From contig NZ_BFBR01000002.1 in the NCBI RefSeq assembly GCF_003112735.1, positions 62,001 to 126,000 on the forward strand: DNA of 64,000 nucleotides, read 5' to 3'. A model generated the notes under the pieces. That model was given only the letters and a program-made list of their open reading frames with translations. It ran no database searches and was not told the origin of the DNA. The stretch's first letter is position 1. Every line of letters begins with the position of its first letter. Source of the DNA: Candidatus Phycosocius bacilliformis (lineage in GTDB: Bacteria; Pseudomonadota; Alphaproteobacteria; Caulobacterales; Aquidulcibacteraceae). Below are positions 43,862-56,916 of the stretch, piece after piece. The position numbers and the translations under genes are program-made.

Positions 43862-44314
43862 CTAGCTGCGCGGTCTGACAGCCTCGGTACCTTGACGGGC
43901 CAGGCTGTCGGCTCGCTCGTTCATCGGGTCACCGGCGTGGCCCTTTACCCAGCGCCAGTCGACCTTATGCTGTCGGCTGGCCGCGTCCAATCGCTGCCAG
44001 AGGTCTGCATTGAGGACAGGCTTACCGTCAGCTTTGCGCCAGTTGCGTGCTTTCCAGCCGTGAATCCAGCCCGTGATGCCTTGGCGCACATATTGGCTAT
44101 CGGTATATAGCACTACCGGGCAGGGCCGCTTCAGGGATTCCAAAGCCATAATGGCAGCCATCAGCTCCATCCTGTTATTGGTGGTTTGTGCTTCCCCGCC
44201 GAATATCTCTTTTTCCACACCGTTGAACACCAGAATCGCTCCCCAGCCGCCGGGACCGGGATTGCCTGAGCACGCCCCGTCAGTATGGATTGTTACGTGG
44301 GAATCCTGTGCCAT
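43862..44314 (-). CDS. rnhA: Ribonuclease HI
   Basis: The enzyme degrades the RNA strand of RNA-DNA hybrids. The 150-residue protein begins [26 protein letters not shown] with the first catalytic Asp, then has [16 protein letters not shown] (catalytic Glu), [12 protein letters not shown] (Asp) and the basic/aromatic [20 protein letters not shown] segment with the final Asp. It converges on ilvD with 3 bases between the stops and is divergent from the met operon. Confidence 0.96.
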   Translation of the reverse strand: MAQDSHVTIHTDGACSGNPGPGGWGAILVFNGVEKEIFGGEAQTTNNRMELMAAIMALESLKRPCPVVLYTDSQYVRQGITGWIHGWKARNWRKADGKPVLNADLWQRLDAASRQHKVDWRWVKGHAGDPMNERADSLARQGTEAVRPRS

Positions 44315-44391
44315 GATGTCCTTCCTGCCCTGTGTTTAGGAAGCTTCTGGGCATTCTCAAAGCCCTGTGACTGCGTGATCGCAGAAAGTCC

Positions 44392-44430
44392 TTGCAATCA
44401 CATATAAAGATATGTTTATATCTTCATGTG
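44392..44430 (+). promoter_or_regulatory. Promoter and palindromic operator of the met operon
   Basis: AAGATAT-GTTT-ATATCTT (44407-44424) is a perfect dyad and is framed by CACAT and ATGTG. It overlaps the likely -10 element of a promoter with TTGCAA at 44392 and TTATAT at 44416 (spacing 18). ArsR-family repressors bind such AT-rich dyads, so the product of the next gene is the natural candidate (inference). Confidence 0.7.
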
Positions 44431-44440
44431 AGGATTGGGC

Positions 44441-45433
44441 ATGGAAACCATCGTTGACATTGTGCGCGCCATTGGCGAGCCGACACGGTTACGCATTCTG
44501 GTGCTACTCGCGCGGGGCGAGATGGCGGCCGGGGAAATGTCCACGGTTCTAAACCAGAGCCAGCCGCGTGTATCGCGCCATTTGAAGCTTTTGGCAGAGG
44601 CCGGGCTGCTGGAGCGTCGTCCTGAAGGGGCTTGGGTGTTTTTTCGGTTAAAGACCGATGGGCCTGCTGGTCGCATCATCCAAGCAATCTTGGCCGAAGT
44701 TCGTGGTGATGATCAGATTCTTCAACGTGATCTTGAACGCCTCGGTTCTGTTCAGGCCCAACGAGAGGCTGTCGCGCAGGCTTATTTTGAATCCGCGGCC
44801 GATGAGTGGCATGCCCTGCGCCGCCTGCACCAGCCCGAAGCCCTTGTTGAAGCCCGCCTCAAAGCTGCTGTCCAGGGGCAGCATTTTGATCTGCATATGG
44901 ATTTGGGATCTGGCACGGGGCGGATGATTGAACTGTTCGCCCCGCAAGTCCGCCGGGCAGAAGGGGTGGATTCCAGCCGCAAAATGCTGGCTTTGGCCCG
45001 TGCGCGATTAGATGATTCAGGAAGTGGCCAGGCATCTGTGCGTCAAGCTGATATTCTGGGACTGCCTTACGAAGATGGTTGCGCTGACCTCGTGACCATT
45101 CACCAAGTGCTGCATTATCTGCCAGAACCCCAAGCTGCGATCAAAGAGGCGGCCAGAGTTTTGAAAGCCGGTGGCACGTTGTTGATTGCCGACTTTGCCC
45201 CGCATGGGTTTGAGGAATTGCGCGAGCTGCACGCCCACCGTCGCTTGGGTTTTGAAGATGGAGAGGTGGCGGGCTGGTGTGAGGCCCAAGGCCTCACGGT
45301 CACATCAATCGAGCATATTGCCCCTGAAGCTGGCCAAGCTGGGCTGACGGTGACTTTGTGGCACGCCCATGCACCTGCCCACCGATCGGTTGCGCCCACT
45401 GAAAAGGCTTTTGAAGTTAAGGTAAATCCATGA
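44441..45433 (+). CDS. ArsR-family regulator fused to a SAM-dependent methyltransferase domain
   Basis: The ATG at 44441 follows GAGGA; the frame opens at a TTG two codons earlier. Residues about 1-90 are a winged helix of ArsR type (IGEPTRLRILVLLARGEM, SQPRVSRHLKLLAEAGLLERR). Residues about 145-300 are a class I methyltransferase fold with LDLGSGTGRMIEL-like motif I, EGVDSSRKML and LPYEDGCADLVTIHQVL. Metal-binding cysteines of classical ArsR proteins are absent, so the signal is more likely a nucleoside such as S-adenosylhomocysteine or S-adenosylmethionine (inference from operon and domain). It is coupled to metF (ATGA) and preceded by a perfect operator dyad. Confidence 0.9.
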   Translation: METIVDIVRAIGEPTRLRILVLLARGEMAAGEMSTVLNQSQPRVSRHLKLLAEAGLLERRPEGAWVFFRLKTDGPAGRIIQAILAEVRGDDQILQRDLERLGSVQAQREAVAQAYFESAADEWHALRRLHQPEALVEARLKAAVQGQHFDLHMDLGSGTGRMIELFAPQVRRAEGVDSSRKMLALARARLDDSGSGQASVRQADILGLPYEDGCADLVTIHQVLHYLPEPQAAIKEAARVLKAGGTLLIADFAPHGFEELRELHAHRRLGFEDGEVAGWCEAQGLTVTSIEHIAPEAGQAGLTVTLWHAHAPAHRSVAPTEKAFEVKVNP

Positions 45434-46302
45434 CCCAACCGATTATTTCATTTGAGTTTTTCCCGCCGAAGTCTGAGGCAATGGAGGCGCGCCTCTGGGA
45501 TGCAGTGTCGCGCCTGTCGCCCTTACAACCCGACTTTGTGTCGGTGACTTATGGCGCGGGGGGCTCAACCCGCGAACGCACGCACCGCACCGTGAAGCGG
45601 ATCATTGATGAAACCAATCTCAAGCCCGCAGCCCATCTGACCTGCGTGGCGGCCTCGCGCAGCGAAGTTGATGAGGTGCTGCAATCCTATTGGGATGCTG
45701 GGGTTCGCCACATCGTTGCGTTGCGCGGGGACCCGCCAACAGGTGTGGGTACAGAGTTTGTTGCCCATCCAGACGGCTATATCAATGCCACCGAAGTGAC
45801 CGCCGCTGCCCGCCGAATTGGTGATTTTGACGTGTCGGTCAGCTTCTATCCAGAAAAACACCCAGAAAGCCCCAGTCTGGCCCATGACATTGATGTGCTG
45901 AAAGCAAAGATCGATGCAGGCGCCACCCGCGCGATCAGCCAATTTTTTTGCGAGCCTGGCGTCTATTTGCGCTTCCGCGATGCAGCGGCCAAGGCTGGCG
46001 TCACCATCCCGCTTTTGCCGGGCATCATGGCGGTCGGCAATGTCGCAGGCTATATGCGGATGGCCCATTCTACCGGAACCTCTGTGCCGGCTTGGTTTGC
46101 AGAAGCCTTTGACGGACTTGATCAAAACCCTGAAGTCCGCGACATGGTGGCCGCCTCGGTCGCTGCCGATCTGTGTCTCAAACTTCAAGCCGAAGGCGTG
46201 GACCGTTTCCATTTCTACACGCTCAACCGGGCTGAGCTGGCCCTGGCGACGTGCCGTCGCTTGGGGCTCAAAACCCCGATCATTGAAAGGGATGTGGCAT
46301 GA
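45430..46302 (+). CDS. metF: Methylenetetrahydrofolate reductase
   Basis: This flavoenzyme makes 5-methyltetrahydrofolate, the methyl donor for the following MetH. Its 290 residues are typical for bacterial MetF. Motifs include [10 protein letters not shown] with the catalytic Glu, [20 protein letters not shown] and [16 protein letters not shown]. Stop/start overlaps on both sides (ATGA) tie it to the regulator before and the homocysteine methyltransferase after. Confidence 0.97.
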   Translation: MTQPIISFEFFPPKSEAMEARLWDAVSRLSPLQPDFVSVTYGAGGSTRERTHRTVKRIIDETNLKPAAHLTCVAASRSEVDEVLQSYWDAGVRHIVALRGDPPTGVGTEFVAHPDGYINATEVTAAARRIGDFDVSVSFYPEKHPESPSLAHDIDVLKAKIDAGATRAISQFFCEPGVYLRFRDAAAKAGVTIPLLPGIMAVGNVAGYMRMAHSTGTSVPAWFAEAFDGLDQNPEVRDMVAASVAADLCLKLQAEGVDRFHFYTLNRAELALATCRRLGLKTPIIERDVA

Positions 46303-47365
46303 CCACACACATGACACGCCAAGATCGCTTGGCCCGGATCGAAGCTTTGGCTGAACAGCGCATCCTTATTCTGGATGGGGCGATGGGCACCATGATCCAG
46401 ACGTTTAAGCTGGAAGAAGATGATTATCGCGGGACGCGCTTTGCCGACCACGGCCATCCTCTCAAGGGCAATAATGATTTGTTGGTGCTGACCCGGCCAG
46501 ACATCATCTACGGCATCCACGAGGCCTTTCTGCAGGCTGGGGCCGACTTGATCTCGACCAATAGCTTCAATGCGACCACGATCAGCCAGGCTGATTATGC
46601 CATGGAACCCTTGGCCTATGAGCTCAATCTGGAAGCCGCTAAACTCGCCCGCAAGGCCTGTCTTGCTTATGAGACCCCTGAGGCTCCCAAGGCAGTTGTT
46701 GGGTCGATTGGACCTACCAATAAGACGCTCTCGCTGTCGCCAGATGTGAATGATCCAAGTTTCCGGGCAGCCTCCTTTGATGAAATGGTGACAGCCTATC
46801 AGGAACAAACGCGCGGCCTGCTCGATGGCGGGGTCGATTTCCTCATGGTGGAAACTATTTTTGACACGTTGGTGGCTAAAGCGGCTCTCTATGCCATTGC
46901 CGAGGTGCTTGAAGAACGCGGTGAGACCGTTCCGGTCATGATTTCAGGCACGATTACGGACCGCTCGGGCCGGACTTTGTCGGGCCAGACAGTTGAAGCC
47001 TTCTGGAACGCTGTTCGCCATGTGAACCCTTGGTCGATTGGGTTGAATTGCGCGCTCGGCCCCAATGAAATGCGGCCCTTCCTGGCCGAATTATCGCGTG
47101 TGGCGACCTGTCGGGTCTCCGTCTATCCCAATGCCGGTCTGCCCAATGCCTTTGGTGGCTATGACGAGACGCCCGATGACATGTGCCATACCATGACGCC
47201 ATGGGCCGAAGAGGGGCTGGTCAATGTGATGGGGGGGTGCTGTGGCACCACACCTGATCACATACGTCACATCGCCCACGCCGCCAGCCATGGTAAGCCG
47301 CGGGTCGCGCCTGTGGTTGAAACTGCCTTGCGCCTGTCTGGCCTTGAACCCTTTACCGCTGCAGC

Positions 47366-47369
<4 letters not shown>
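46299..47369 (+). CDS. metH: Methionine synthase, homocysteine-binding module (split MetH, part 1)
   Basis: The 356-residue protein is the homocysteine S-methyltransferase domain of cobalamin-dependent methionine synthase as a separate gene. It begins with [15 protein letters not shown], and the zinc cysteines are in GLNCALGP and [14 protein letters not shown]. It carries no folate, cobalamin or activation domains; these are in the next gene. Two-gene MetH is known in Caulobacter and relatives, so this is not a broken gene. The stop overlaps the following TTG start. Confidence 0.95.
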
Positions 47370-50049
<2,680 letters not shown>

Positions 50050-50053
<4 letters not shown>

Positions 50054-50877
50054 GCCCGCGCGCGCCAAGCCCGTGCAAGAGCAAAAAAGCCCTCAGGAGA
50101 AATGGTTTCAGGCCGGGCTGTGGGATCGATACCGGCGTCGGCCAGTAAAGCTTCAGCATCGCCAAGTCCCTTTAGGCTGGCACGCAGCATCTTGCGTCGC
50201 TGGCCAAAGGCGTGGGCGGTGACATGTTCCAAACCCGGCAAATCTTCAAACGGCTTGCCATGGTCTTCCAGCACGACAATGGCGCTTTCGACTTTGGGGG
50301 GAGGCACAAAGGCCAAACGCGGCACGTGCAGCGCCAAACGGGCGTCACAACGCGCTGCGGCCAGCACAGCCAATCGGCCATAATGGGGGCTACCGGGCCG
50401 CGCACAAATCCGCTCGGCCACTTCGGTTTGAAACATCAGGCACATTGGCCCGCGCCAGCTTCCTGCCTTCAGCCATTTCACCAACAGCGGGGTGCCGACA
50501 TTATAGGGCAGGTTGGAAATCAGTCGCACCGGCTGCTTGATACCAAGCTCTGCCAATAGCGTGACCTCATCCAGGGCCAAAGCGTCTGCTTCTCGTACAA
50601 TCAACCGATCGGCCTCATCGGCGAAAAAGCTGCGGAGATGAGCAACAAAGCGGGGGTCTTTTTCAACGGCAATCACCCGCGCGGCTGGGCTTGCCAAAAG
50701 CGCATGGGTCAGACCGCCAGGGCCGGGGCCCACTTCCAAAATCGTGTCGCCGGGTTGAATGCCCGCCAGCCGAGCGATTTTGGCAGTCAGATTGAGGTCG
50801 AGAAGAAAATGTTGGCCCAGACTCTTGCGGGCAAACAAATTGTCTGCCTCCAAAGCCTGACGTAAATCCCCCCTCAT
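50050..50877 (-). CDS. rsmA: 16S rRNA dimethyladenosine transferase
   Basis: The enzyme (KsgA) dimethylates A1518 and A1519 of 16S rRNA during small-subunit assembly. The 275-residue protein shows [10 protein letters not shown], the SAM motif [16 protein letters not shown] and the catalytic [11 protein letters not shown]. The start overlaps the pdxA stop (ATGA). It ends the minus-strand lptF to rsmA series, the common order in alphaproteobacteria. Confidence 0.96.
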
Positions 50878-51896
50878 GATGGCCGCCCTAGGCGGTGATC
50901 GGCCATGGCATGAGCGGCCTTGATCGCGGCAATCATGGAATCGGGCCGCGCGAGACCTTTGCCAGCAATGTCAAAACCGGTGCCGTGATCAGGGGAAGTA
51001 CGGATAATAGGTAGGCCTAAGGTCGCATTGACGCCCCCCCAAAAATCGAGGGCCTTGAGAGGGATTAGGGCTTGGTCGTGGTACATGCAGATGACGGCAT
51101 CAAAACGTGCGCGCGCTTCGCCATGAAACAGGCTATCTGCGGGCAGGGGGCCGCGCACCTGCAGGCCCGCCGACATCAATTCAGCCACGGCCGGGGCGAT
51201 GATGCGGCCCTCCTCATCGCCAAAGGCTCCGTCCTCACCAGCATGGGGGTTTAGGGCAGCAATTGCCAGCCGGGGCTGGGCAATGCCGAAATCACGCACC
51301 AGTGCCTCGGCCGTCACACGCGCGGCCTGCACAATTGCCGGGCTTGTCAGCCGTCCAGGGACTTCAGCCAAAGCACAATGTATCGTGACAGGCACAACGC
51401 GAAGCCCCTCAACCGACAACATCATCACGGGCCCTCGGTGGCCCAGAAAGGGGGCGTCTTGCAACAGACTGCCCAAATACTCAGTATGGCCAGGATGGCT
51501 AAAGCCCGCAGCCATTAGAACCGACTTGGCAATCGGGGCGGTGACCAAGGCCTTGGCATCCCCACTTAAGACAAGATCAACCCCGCGCTCAATTGAGGTC
51601 AGAATGGCAGAGGCATGGGCTGGATTGGGATTGCCTGGATGGACCCCCGGCGCCGCGATTTCGGCCAACACGGGCAAAGCCTTAGGAAACGCCGTGGATG
51701 CCTCATCCAGGTGTGCAATGCGAACAATTGGGATGTCTGAATAAAGGCCGGGGTCACCCACCACGCCAAAGGTCAAACCCGTTTCTCTCAGGGCCTGCCA
51801 AGCCTTGCTGGTGACCTCCGGGCCAATCCCTGCCGGGTCCCCCATCGACACCACAACAGGGCGGCGCACATCTGGGCGTTGAGCCGTTTGGTTCAA
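50874..51896 (-). CDS. pdxA: 4-hydroxythreonine-4-phosphate dehydrogenase
   Basis: The enzyme oxidises 4-phosphohydroxy-L-threonine in vitamin B6 synthesis. The 340-residue protein begins at a TTG that overlaps the surA stop (TTGA). Metal and substrate residues are in MGDPAGIGPE, SHPGHTEYLG (His), CMYHDQALIPLKAL (His) and RTSPDHGTGFDIAG (His). Placement between surA and rsmA is conserved in many proteobacteria. Confidence 0.96.
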   Translation of the reverse strand: MNQTAQRPDVRRPVVVSMGDPAGIGPEVTSKAWQALRETGLTFGVVGDPGLYSDIPIVRIAHLDEASTAFPKALPVLAEIAAPGVHPGNPNPAHASAILTSIERGVDLVLSGDAKALVTAPIAKSVLMAAGFSHPGHTEYLGSLLQDAPFLGHRGPVMMLSVEGLRVVPVTIHCALAEVPGRLTSPAIVQAARVTAEALVRDFGIAQPRLAIAALNPHAGEDGAFGDEEGRIIAPAVAELMSAGLQVRGPLPADSLFHGEARARFDAVICMYHDQALIPLKALDFWGGVNATLGLPIIRTSPDHGTGFDIAGKGLARPDSMIAAIKAAHAMADHRLGRPS

Positions 51897-53188
51897 GGCT
51901 GGATGATCGCGGCTTCGCGGCGGATATCGCGGAGATAGCGCCGGGCGATCAGTGACAATTCCTGATCATAGAGCCGGTCTTCCAATTGCTCGAGTGTCGG
52001 AATGTCCGAACCGGTGTTCTCCCGGTCGCACAGGACCATGACATGCACACCCGCGTCTGAACGGAAGATGGCGCTGGCCTGACCATTGGACAGGCCGAGA
52101 GCCTGGGTACGGAAGGGCTCACCGAGATCGGCATCTTCGATCTCACCATAATCAATGACGTCAAGACCTCCGCGCTGGGCCGCGCGCGACACACCATCAC
52201 AGCCATTGCGCAAGGCGTCGCGACTGGTGCGCGCGGCTTGTTCAGCCCGACGCCAGGTCGCCTCATCCGATCCGGCTGGGACTTTGCGGGTCATCTCACG
52301 CAGCTTGAGCTTAGCCTTGGGTGGGCTGGGGTCTCGCTTTTCGCGGACCGAAACAATCATCACGCCGCCAGGCACCACAATTGGTTCGCTGATCGTGCCT
52401 GCAGCCATTTGTTCGACGACACCGGCCACTTCGGTCTTGAGCTCACCCAATGTGATCCAGCCCATGTCCCCGCCGGTCGAGGCCGATGGGGCAAAAGAAT
52501 ATTGCTGCGCGACCAGCTGAAAGGGTGCCCCGGCGCGCAATTGCTGCACCAATGTTTTGGCACCCTCAAGCGTTTGTGGTGCGCTTTGGACATTTTCGTC
52601 TTCAAGAAAAATCTCAGAAATGAGATATTGAGGCTTGTTTGTATTTGCTAAAATACGATCCAATGCAGCCTTAACTTGATCGCGATTGATCCGGACGCGT
52701 GAGCCAAAGCGGCCGCTGACAATCCGCTGCCACACGATTTCGGCGCGTGTCTTGTCGCGGTAACTTTGCGCAGACACACCAATATCTGCCAGATCGCGGA
52801 AGAAGTTTTCCAATGTCGAGCCATTTTGGCGGGCCTGATTGGTGAGAATGCGGTCGACTTCCCGATCCGGCACATCCAGCTTGAATTTGGCCGCTTCCTG
52901 CAATTGCAGACGCTCATCAATCAGATTGTTTAGCGCAGCCGAGGTTGCCCGTTGCAGCAATTCCGGAGTGATTTGCTGTGCGCCTGACGTGGCGATGAGG
53001 AATTGTACCCGCTGGCGGACATCCAGACGCGTGATTGGCTGATCATTGACGATCGCCGCCACGCCCTCGCTCAACGGCCTTTCTTGGGCCATGACTTGGC
53101 GCGGTGCTAGGCTGATGGCACAAGACATGGCCAGCACCGCACCTAGGGCGACACGGCCCGCATATGCGCTGATAGTCCTTGGCTTCAT
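51893..53188 (-). CDS. surA: Periplasmic chaperone/peptidyl-prolyl isomerase SurA
   Basis: SurA escorts beta-barrel proteins such as LptD through the periplasm. The 431-residue protein starts at an ATG after AGAAGGTGA, with a signal peptide (VALGAVLAMSCAISLAPRQVMAQ) and the N-terminal chaperone region (GVAAIVNDQPITRLDVRQRVQF). One clear parvulin domain is seen (about 195-290, GGDMGWITLGEL). A second, more degenerate PPIase-like region follows (about 320-410), so the isomerase activity is probably weak or single-sited. Co-transcribed with pdxA; lptD lies 137 bases upstream. Confidence 0.94.
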   Translation of the reverse strand: MKPRTISAYAGRVALGAVLAMSCAISLAPRQVMAQERPLSEGVAAIVNDQPITRLDVRQRVQFLIATSGAQQITPELLQRATSAALNNLIDERLQLQEAAKFKLDVPDREVDRILTNQARQNGSTLENFFRDLADIGVSAQSYRDKTRAEIVWQRIVSGRFGSRVRINRDQVKAALDRILANTNKPQYLISEIFLEDENVQSAPQTLEGAKTLVQQLRAGAPFQLVAQQYSFAPSASTGGDMGWITLGELKTEVAGVVEQMAAGTISEPIVVPGGVMIVSVREKRDPSPPKAKLKLREMTRKVPAGSDEATWRRAEQAARTSRDALRNGCDGVSRAAQRGGLDVIDYGEIEDADLGEPFRTQALGLSNGQASAIFRSDAGVHVMVLCDRENTGSDIPTLEQLEDRLYDQELSLIARRYLRDIRREAAIIQP

Positions 53189-53325
53189 TCACCTTCTCCG
53201 TCACGGCGCGCCCGGCGGGGGCTAGCTTCTGTATGTGTCTTAGCTGAAAAACCCTGCATGACCAACGGCCTCAACAGCGGCCTCTCCTTGCACAGCAAAT
53301 TTGTCGATCTTTAGGCAGTCCAGCC

Positions 53326-55656
53326 TCAGTCAAAGGGTGTATCAGACAACTCGCCCAAAGTGCGGAAGGCAATCTGGAAACGAATGGATTGGGACGGTTC
53401 GATGAACCGATTACGTGTCCCCAGTTCTTCATAGAAGAGCCGGATGTCAGTACAATCATCCCCATAGATTAAGCCATAGGCCGACCGCAAATTGGTATCT
53501 GAGTTGAAATCCCGATAGAGCGAGCCAAACAGCTTGAAATTCTTGTTTAAGGTCAGGATGACAGTCCCTTGCAGCTCCTTATTGGCGCGGGTTGGTCCTG
53601 AGGCCGAATTGTCGAACTCATGATAGCGCAGATTGGTTTCGGTCCGCCATAATTTCAACCGACCCAATGCTTCGGTATGGGTCACTTTGCCAGTTTTGCC
53701 ATCAACCCGCAGCCGACCAGTTAGGCTGGCAATATCACCTTGGCGTAGTTCGAAATCGCCCACCCAATCAGACTGCTTGCGATCAAGATTAGAGGCGCGG
53801 CTGAAGCTTGAGCTGTCATCGGTCCGCAGGCGACGGCCGATGAAAGCATTCGCGCGAAACGGCGTTTGCGTGGTGACGCCCGGTGGTATGAGGTCAATGC
53901 CCGCACGAACCCCAATCGTGATACGATTGCCGGGCTCCCACAAATCCATTCCTGCAGCCCCAGCCGGCCGGAAAACGCTGGTCGCGTCAAGTTCAAAGCC
54001 CAGAGCATCTTCCACTCGGATACGGCTTTGCTGATCGTCCTTGCTGGCTGCGGTCAGCGAGACACGCGGTTCAAGGGTCAAGTTGACGCGATTGCCGGGT
54101 CGATAAAGCGGCCAGCGCACATCCACTGATGCCAGCCCCACACCTCTTCCGAACGAATCGGCTGGCAAAGGCGTGGCTGATACAGCCCCTATGTTATTGC
54201 CCGCGCTATAGTCGAAATAATCGCCGCGCAGCATCGCCATGGGTTCAACGATGACCCCACCCGGCAACAGCCGACTGCCTTTCCAGGTGGCACCCAAATT
54301 GCCCCGAACCGAATCAAGCCGACCTTCCGTTCGCATCAAGGAGACGGCAGACCCTGAAATGTCGAGTTGACCATTCATAGGCCCGACCTGCACGCGATAG
54401 GTACTCTCAATCAAGGGGGCAACGCGTGGGACATTTTTGCGCCTTTCGCCGGGGACGAGGTCTTGGAAAACCGCTGCCAAAGAACGCACATAGAAATTGT
54501 CAGACTGGCCTTGCACATAGAGCTGCGACATCAGGCGGGAGGCCTGCGGCCGAACCAGCCCTGCCAGCAAATTGTCCTGAGCGATGCGATAGCGTGACAA
54601 ATAAAGGTCATCGCTTGCCGATTCGGCGGTGAAGCCCCAATTCCAAGTTTTGGTGATGTCGAATTCGCCATTGGCAAATACATGCCCGCGCCAATCCAAG
54701 TCGCCAAACTTTTGCCCGCGCTTGCCAAAGAATTTTTCCCGGGTCACCGAACCGCCGATAGCCACATCACCTGAGAAAAACTTGCGTCGATAATCAACCT
54801 GCAAAACCGGATTGATATATTGGCTGATCAAAGGCGTCAGGGTGACATCGGAGGAGGCGTCAATCACCTGCAGATAGGGCAACTCAATGTAATAGCCGTT
54901 GCGAGAGGATTCTCCAGGCTTTGGCTGAAGGAAGCCTGACCGGCGTGATGCAGTTGGATCGCCGTGAGCGAAATAGGGAATGTAAAGGACTGGGACACCC
55001 TTAACTTCAAACACGACATCATTATAGACGATCGACTCGGCCCGCTCGTTCTGCATCGCGCGCCGCGCCCGAATGATCCAAGAGGGGCGTGACTTGCCGT
55101 CTTTGCAAACTTGGCAGGCCGTATAGACCGCCTGCGACAGGAACTTTCGATCACCTTCACGGGTCACAACGGCATTGGCTGCCAGTGTCGCACCCTCGGA
55201 CAAGCGAGCAGCAAAATTGCTGGCCACACCTGTGGATAACTCATCATCCAAGGTCAGCTCCTCAGCATAAGTCGTTGTGCCATCCGCATTGAGCACAACA
55301 ACATTGCCGATCGCCTTCACGATGCGGGTGTTTTGATTATACTGGATTTGGTCGGCTTTCACAGTCCGACCATTGTTGCGCGCCACCACATTGCCACGGG
55401 CAATCAAAACGCCCGCCTCATCGCCTTGCAGGATCGTTTCGGCCTCCAGAAGCACGGGATCTCTCGGCGACGTCGCGCTTGTATTGGCCGAAGATGACGA
55501 TGTTCTGGCTGTTTGGACGACTTCTGAGCCGGCACTTTGCGAGACGGCTTCATCTTTCAAAATCCAATCCGGCTTCTCGCGACCATGGGCCATAGCTGGG
55601 ACCAGCAAGGTTCCCAGTGAGAGGGCCAGAAGCCGATGGCGCAGGTTCCCTGACAT
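53326..55656 (-). CDS. lptD: LPS-assembly protein LptD
   Basis: This outer-membrane protein inserts lipopolysaccharide into the outer leaflet with LptE. The ATG at 55656 (MSGNLRHRLLALSLGTLLVPAMAHG) follows AAGGA and starts a signal peptide; the frame to 55698 is not needed. The 776-residue protein has an N-terminal OstA/LptA-like jellyroll (about 80-200, GNVVARNNGRTVKADQIQYN) and a long beta-barrel with alternating strands, ending near IRFQIAFRTLGEL. Two N-terminal-half cysteines are seen in YTACQVCKDG. It is 162 bases downstream of lptG. Confidence 0.94.
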   Translation of the reverse strand: MSGNLRHRLLALSLGTLLVPAMAHGREKPDWILKDEAVSQSAGSEVVQTARTSSSSANTSATSPRDPVLLEAETILQGDEAGVLIARGNVVARNNGRTVKADQIQYNQNTRIVKAIGNVVVLNADGTTTYAEELTLDDELSTGVASNFAARLSEGATLAANAVVTREGDRKFLSQAVYTACQVCKDGKSRPSWIIRARRAMQNERAESIVYNDVVFEVKGVPVLYIPYFAHGDPTASRRSGFLQPKPGESSRNGYYIELPYLQVIDASSDVTLTPLISQYINPVLQVDYRRKFFSGDVAIGGSVTREKFFGKRGQKFGDLDWRGHVFANGEFDITKTWNWGFTAESASDDLYLSRYRIAQDNLLAGLVRPQASRLMSQLYVQGQSDNFYVRSLAAVFQDLVPGERRKNVPRVAPLIESTYRVQVGPMNGQLDISGSAVSLMRTEGRLDSVRGNLGATWKGSRLLPGGVIVEPMAMLRGDYFDYSAGNNIGAVSATPLPADSFGRGVGLASVDVRWPLYRPGNRVNLTLEPRVSLTAASKDDQQSRIRVEDALGFELDATSVFRPAGAAGMDLWEPGNRITIGVRAGIDLIPPGVTTQTPFRANAFIGRRLRTDDSSSFSRASNLDRKQSDWVGDFELRQGDIASLTGRLRVDGKTGKVTHTEALGRLKLWRTETNLRYHEFDNSASGPTRANKELQGTVILTLNKNFKLFGSLYRDFNSDTNLRSAYGLIYGDDCTDIRLFYEELGTRNRFIEPSQSIRFQIAFRTLGELSDTPFD

Positions 55657-55818
55657 CAAGTGTCCTTGGCAAGACGGGCGGGCGGGGATGGATTTCATGG
55701 TGTAAAGTGCGACTCAACGCCCGTCTAGTGTGGCATGTGGTAGGCGGCTTGCCGCTGGAGCGGCAAACCAGATGATTCCATGGCAATTTTACGGTCAAGC
55801 CGGACCCTATGTCCCGCT

Positions 55819-56916
55819 CTAGCCATCCTCGCGATACGAAACTGTGGCGAGGGCAACAAACAAAGCCGCTAATGGCGGGCACCATGCAGCAATCCAGCTC
55901 GGGGCATAGCCTGCTGTGGCAAGCGCGCCGGAGATATCATTCACAAAAAAGACAACCAGACCGGCCACAATTGCTGCTGCCGCCATGATGGCACGCTGAC
56001 CAAAGCGTTCACCACTCAAGGAGAGCACTGCTGCAATCATCGCCATGGACAAAAGTGCGATTGGCATGGCCAGTTTGCGATGAAATTGCAGCCAGTAGCG
56101 CTGGGGTGAGCCTCCGGCCGCTTCTGCTGCCCAAGCGGCGGCTGGCAAATCCCATATTGGCATTGCCCGAGCGGTTGCGTCCTTATTCTTCTGTGTATCT
56201 TCAACCCGCTCCTTCACAATTGGGAAGCGCAGGCTTGTGAATGGCACAGAAGGACTGCCCACCATCGAGCGGGTGCCATTGGTCAAAATCCAAGCCGATT
56301 CTGTGCGTCTTGCGGTTTGAGCATCAAAGCGTCCGAGAAAGCGGGAATCGGTGTTTGAAAACGCCAGCAAGGTCACGCCGGAATAATTGCCGTTTTGGCC
56401 AGCCTCTGCCGAGATGGTGAATTGCTGGCTTTCGCCGCGATCTTTGATCCACATCAGTGTCCGATCGCCCGACCCTGTCTTGGTGGTCGCCACCGCGGTC
56501 AGCGCCGCCAGTTGGTTTTCATAGGCCAGATTCAGGCGTGAGGCCATTGGTCCAAGAATGAAAATGGCAAACAAGCCAATCAGGGCTGCCAGCGCAGCCA
56601 CGGGGCTTAAAAAGCGCCAGGTTGAGACGCCAGAGGCCTTCATGGCCACAATTTCAGAGCTTCGCGCCAAACGCATAAAGGTCACAATGGAACCCGCCAA
56701 CACGGCAAACGGCAAAGCCAGTTCTAAGATCCCGGGGGTCCGCATCAAGGTGAAGCGCAAGGCCGTCATCGTGGTGGCATGCGGCTGGCCCGACACATTG
56801 CGCAATTGCTCAATGATGTCGACGAGAATGATGGACAGACAGACCCCGCCAGCGGCCGCTAAAATGCCCACAAGCGTCAGTCGAAAAATATAAAAATCCA
56901 GACGACTAATGCGCAT
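55819..56916 (-). CDS. lptG: LPS export permease LptG
   Basis: This is one of two related permeases of the Lpt ABC exporter (LptB2FG), extracting lipopolysaccharide from the inner membrane. The ATG at 56916 (MRISRLDFYIFRL) is the conserved start and overlaps the lptF stop by 11 bases; the frame to 57033 is overlap with lptF. The 365-residue protein has six membrane segments in two sets of three and a periplasmic jellyroll between them (about 135-265). The TM2-3 segment AVLAGSIVTFMRLARSSEIVAMKASG is the coupling helix region. Placed before lptD, as is common. Confidence 0.93.
   Translation of the reverse strand: MRISRLDFYIFRLTLVGILAAAGGVCLSIILVDIIEQLRNVSGQPHATTMTALRFTLMRTPGILELALPFAVLAGSIVTFMRLARSSEIVAMKASGVSTWRFLSPVAALAALIGLFAIFILGPMASRLNLAYENQLAALTAVATTKTGSGDRTLMWIKDRGESQQFTISAEAGQNGNYSGVTLLAFSNTDSRFLGRFDAQTARRTESAWILTNGTRSMVGSPSVPFTSLRFPIVKERVEDTQKNKDATARAMPIWDLPAAAWAAEAAGGSPQRYWLQFHRKLAMPIALLSMAMIAAVLSLSGERFGQRAIMAAAAIVAGLVVFFVNDISGALATAGYAPSWIAAWCPPLAALFVALATVSYREDG

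Noticed and set aside
44398-44440. Possible SAM or SAH riboswitch in the met operon leader
   Set aside because: The leader is too short and AT-rich; the structure seen is a DNA dyad over the promoter.
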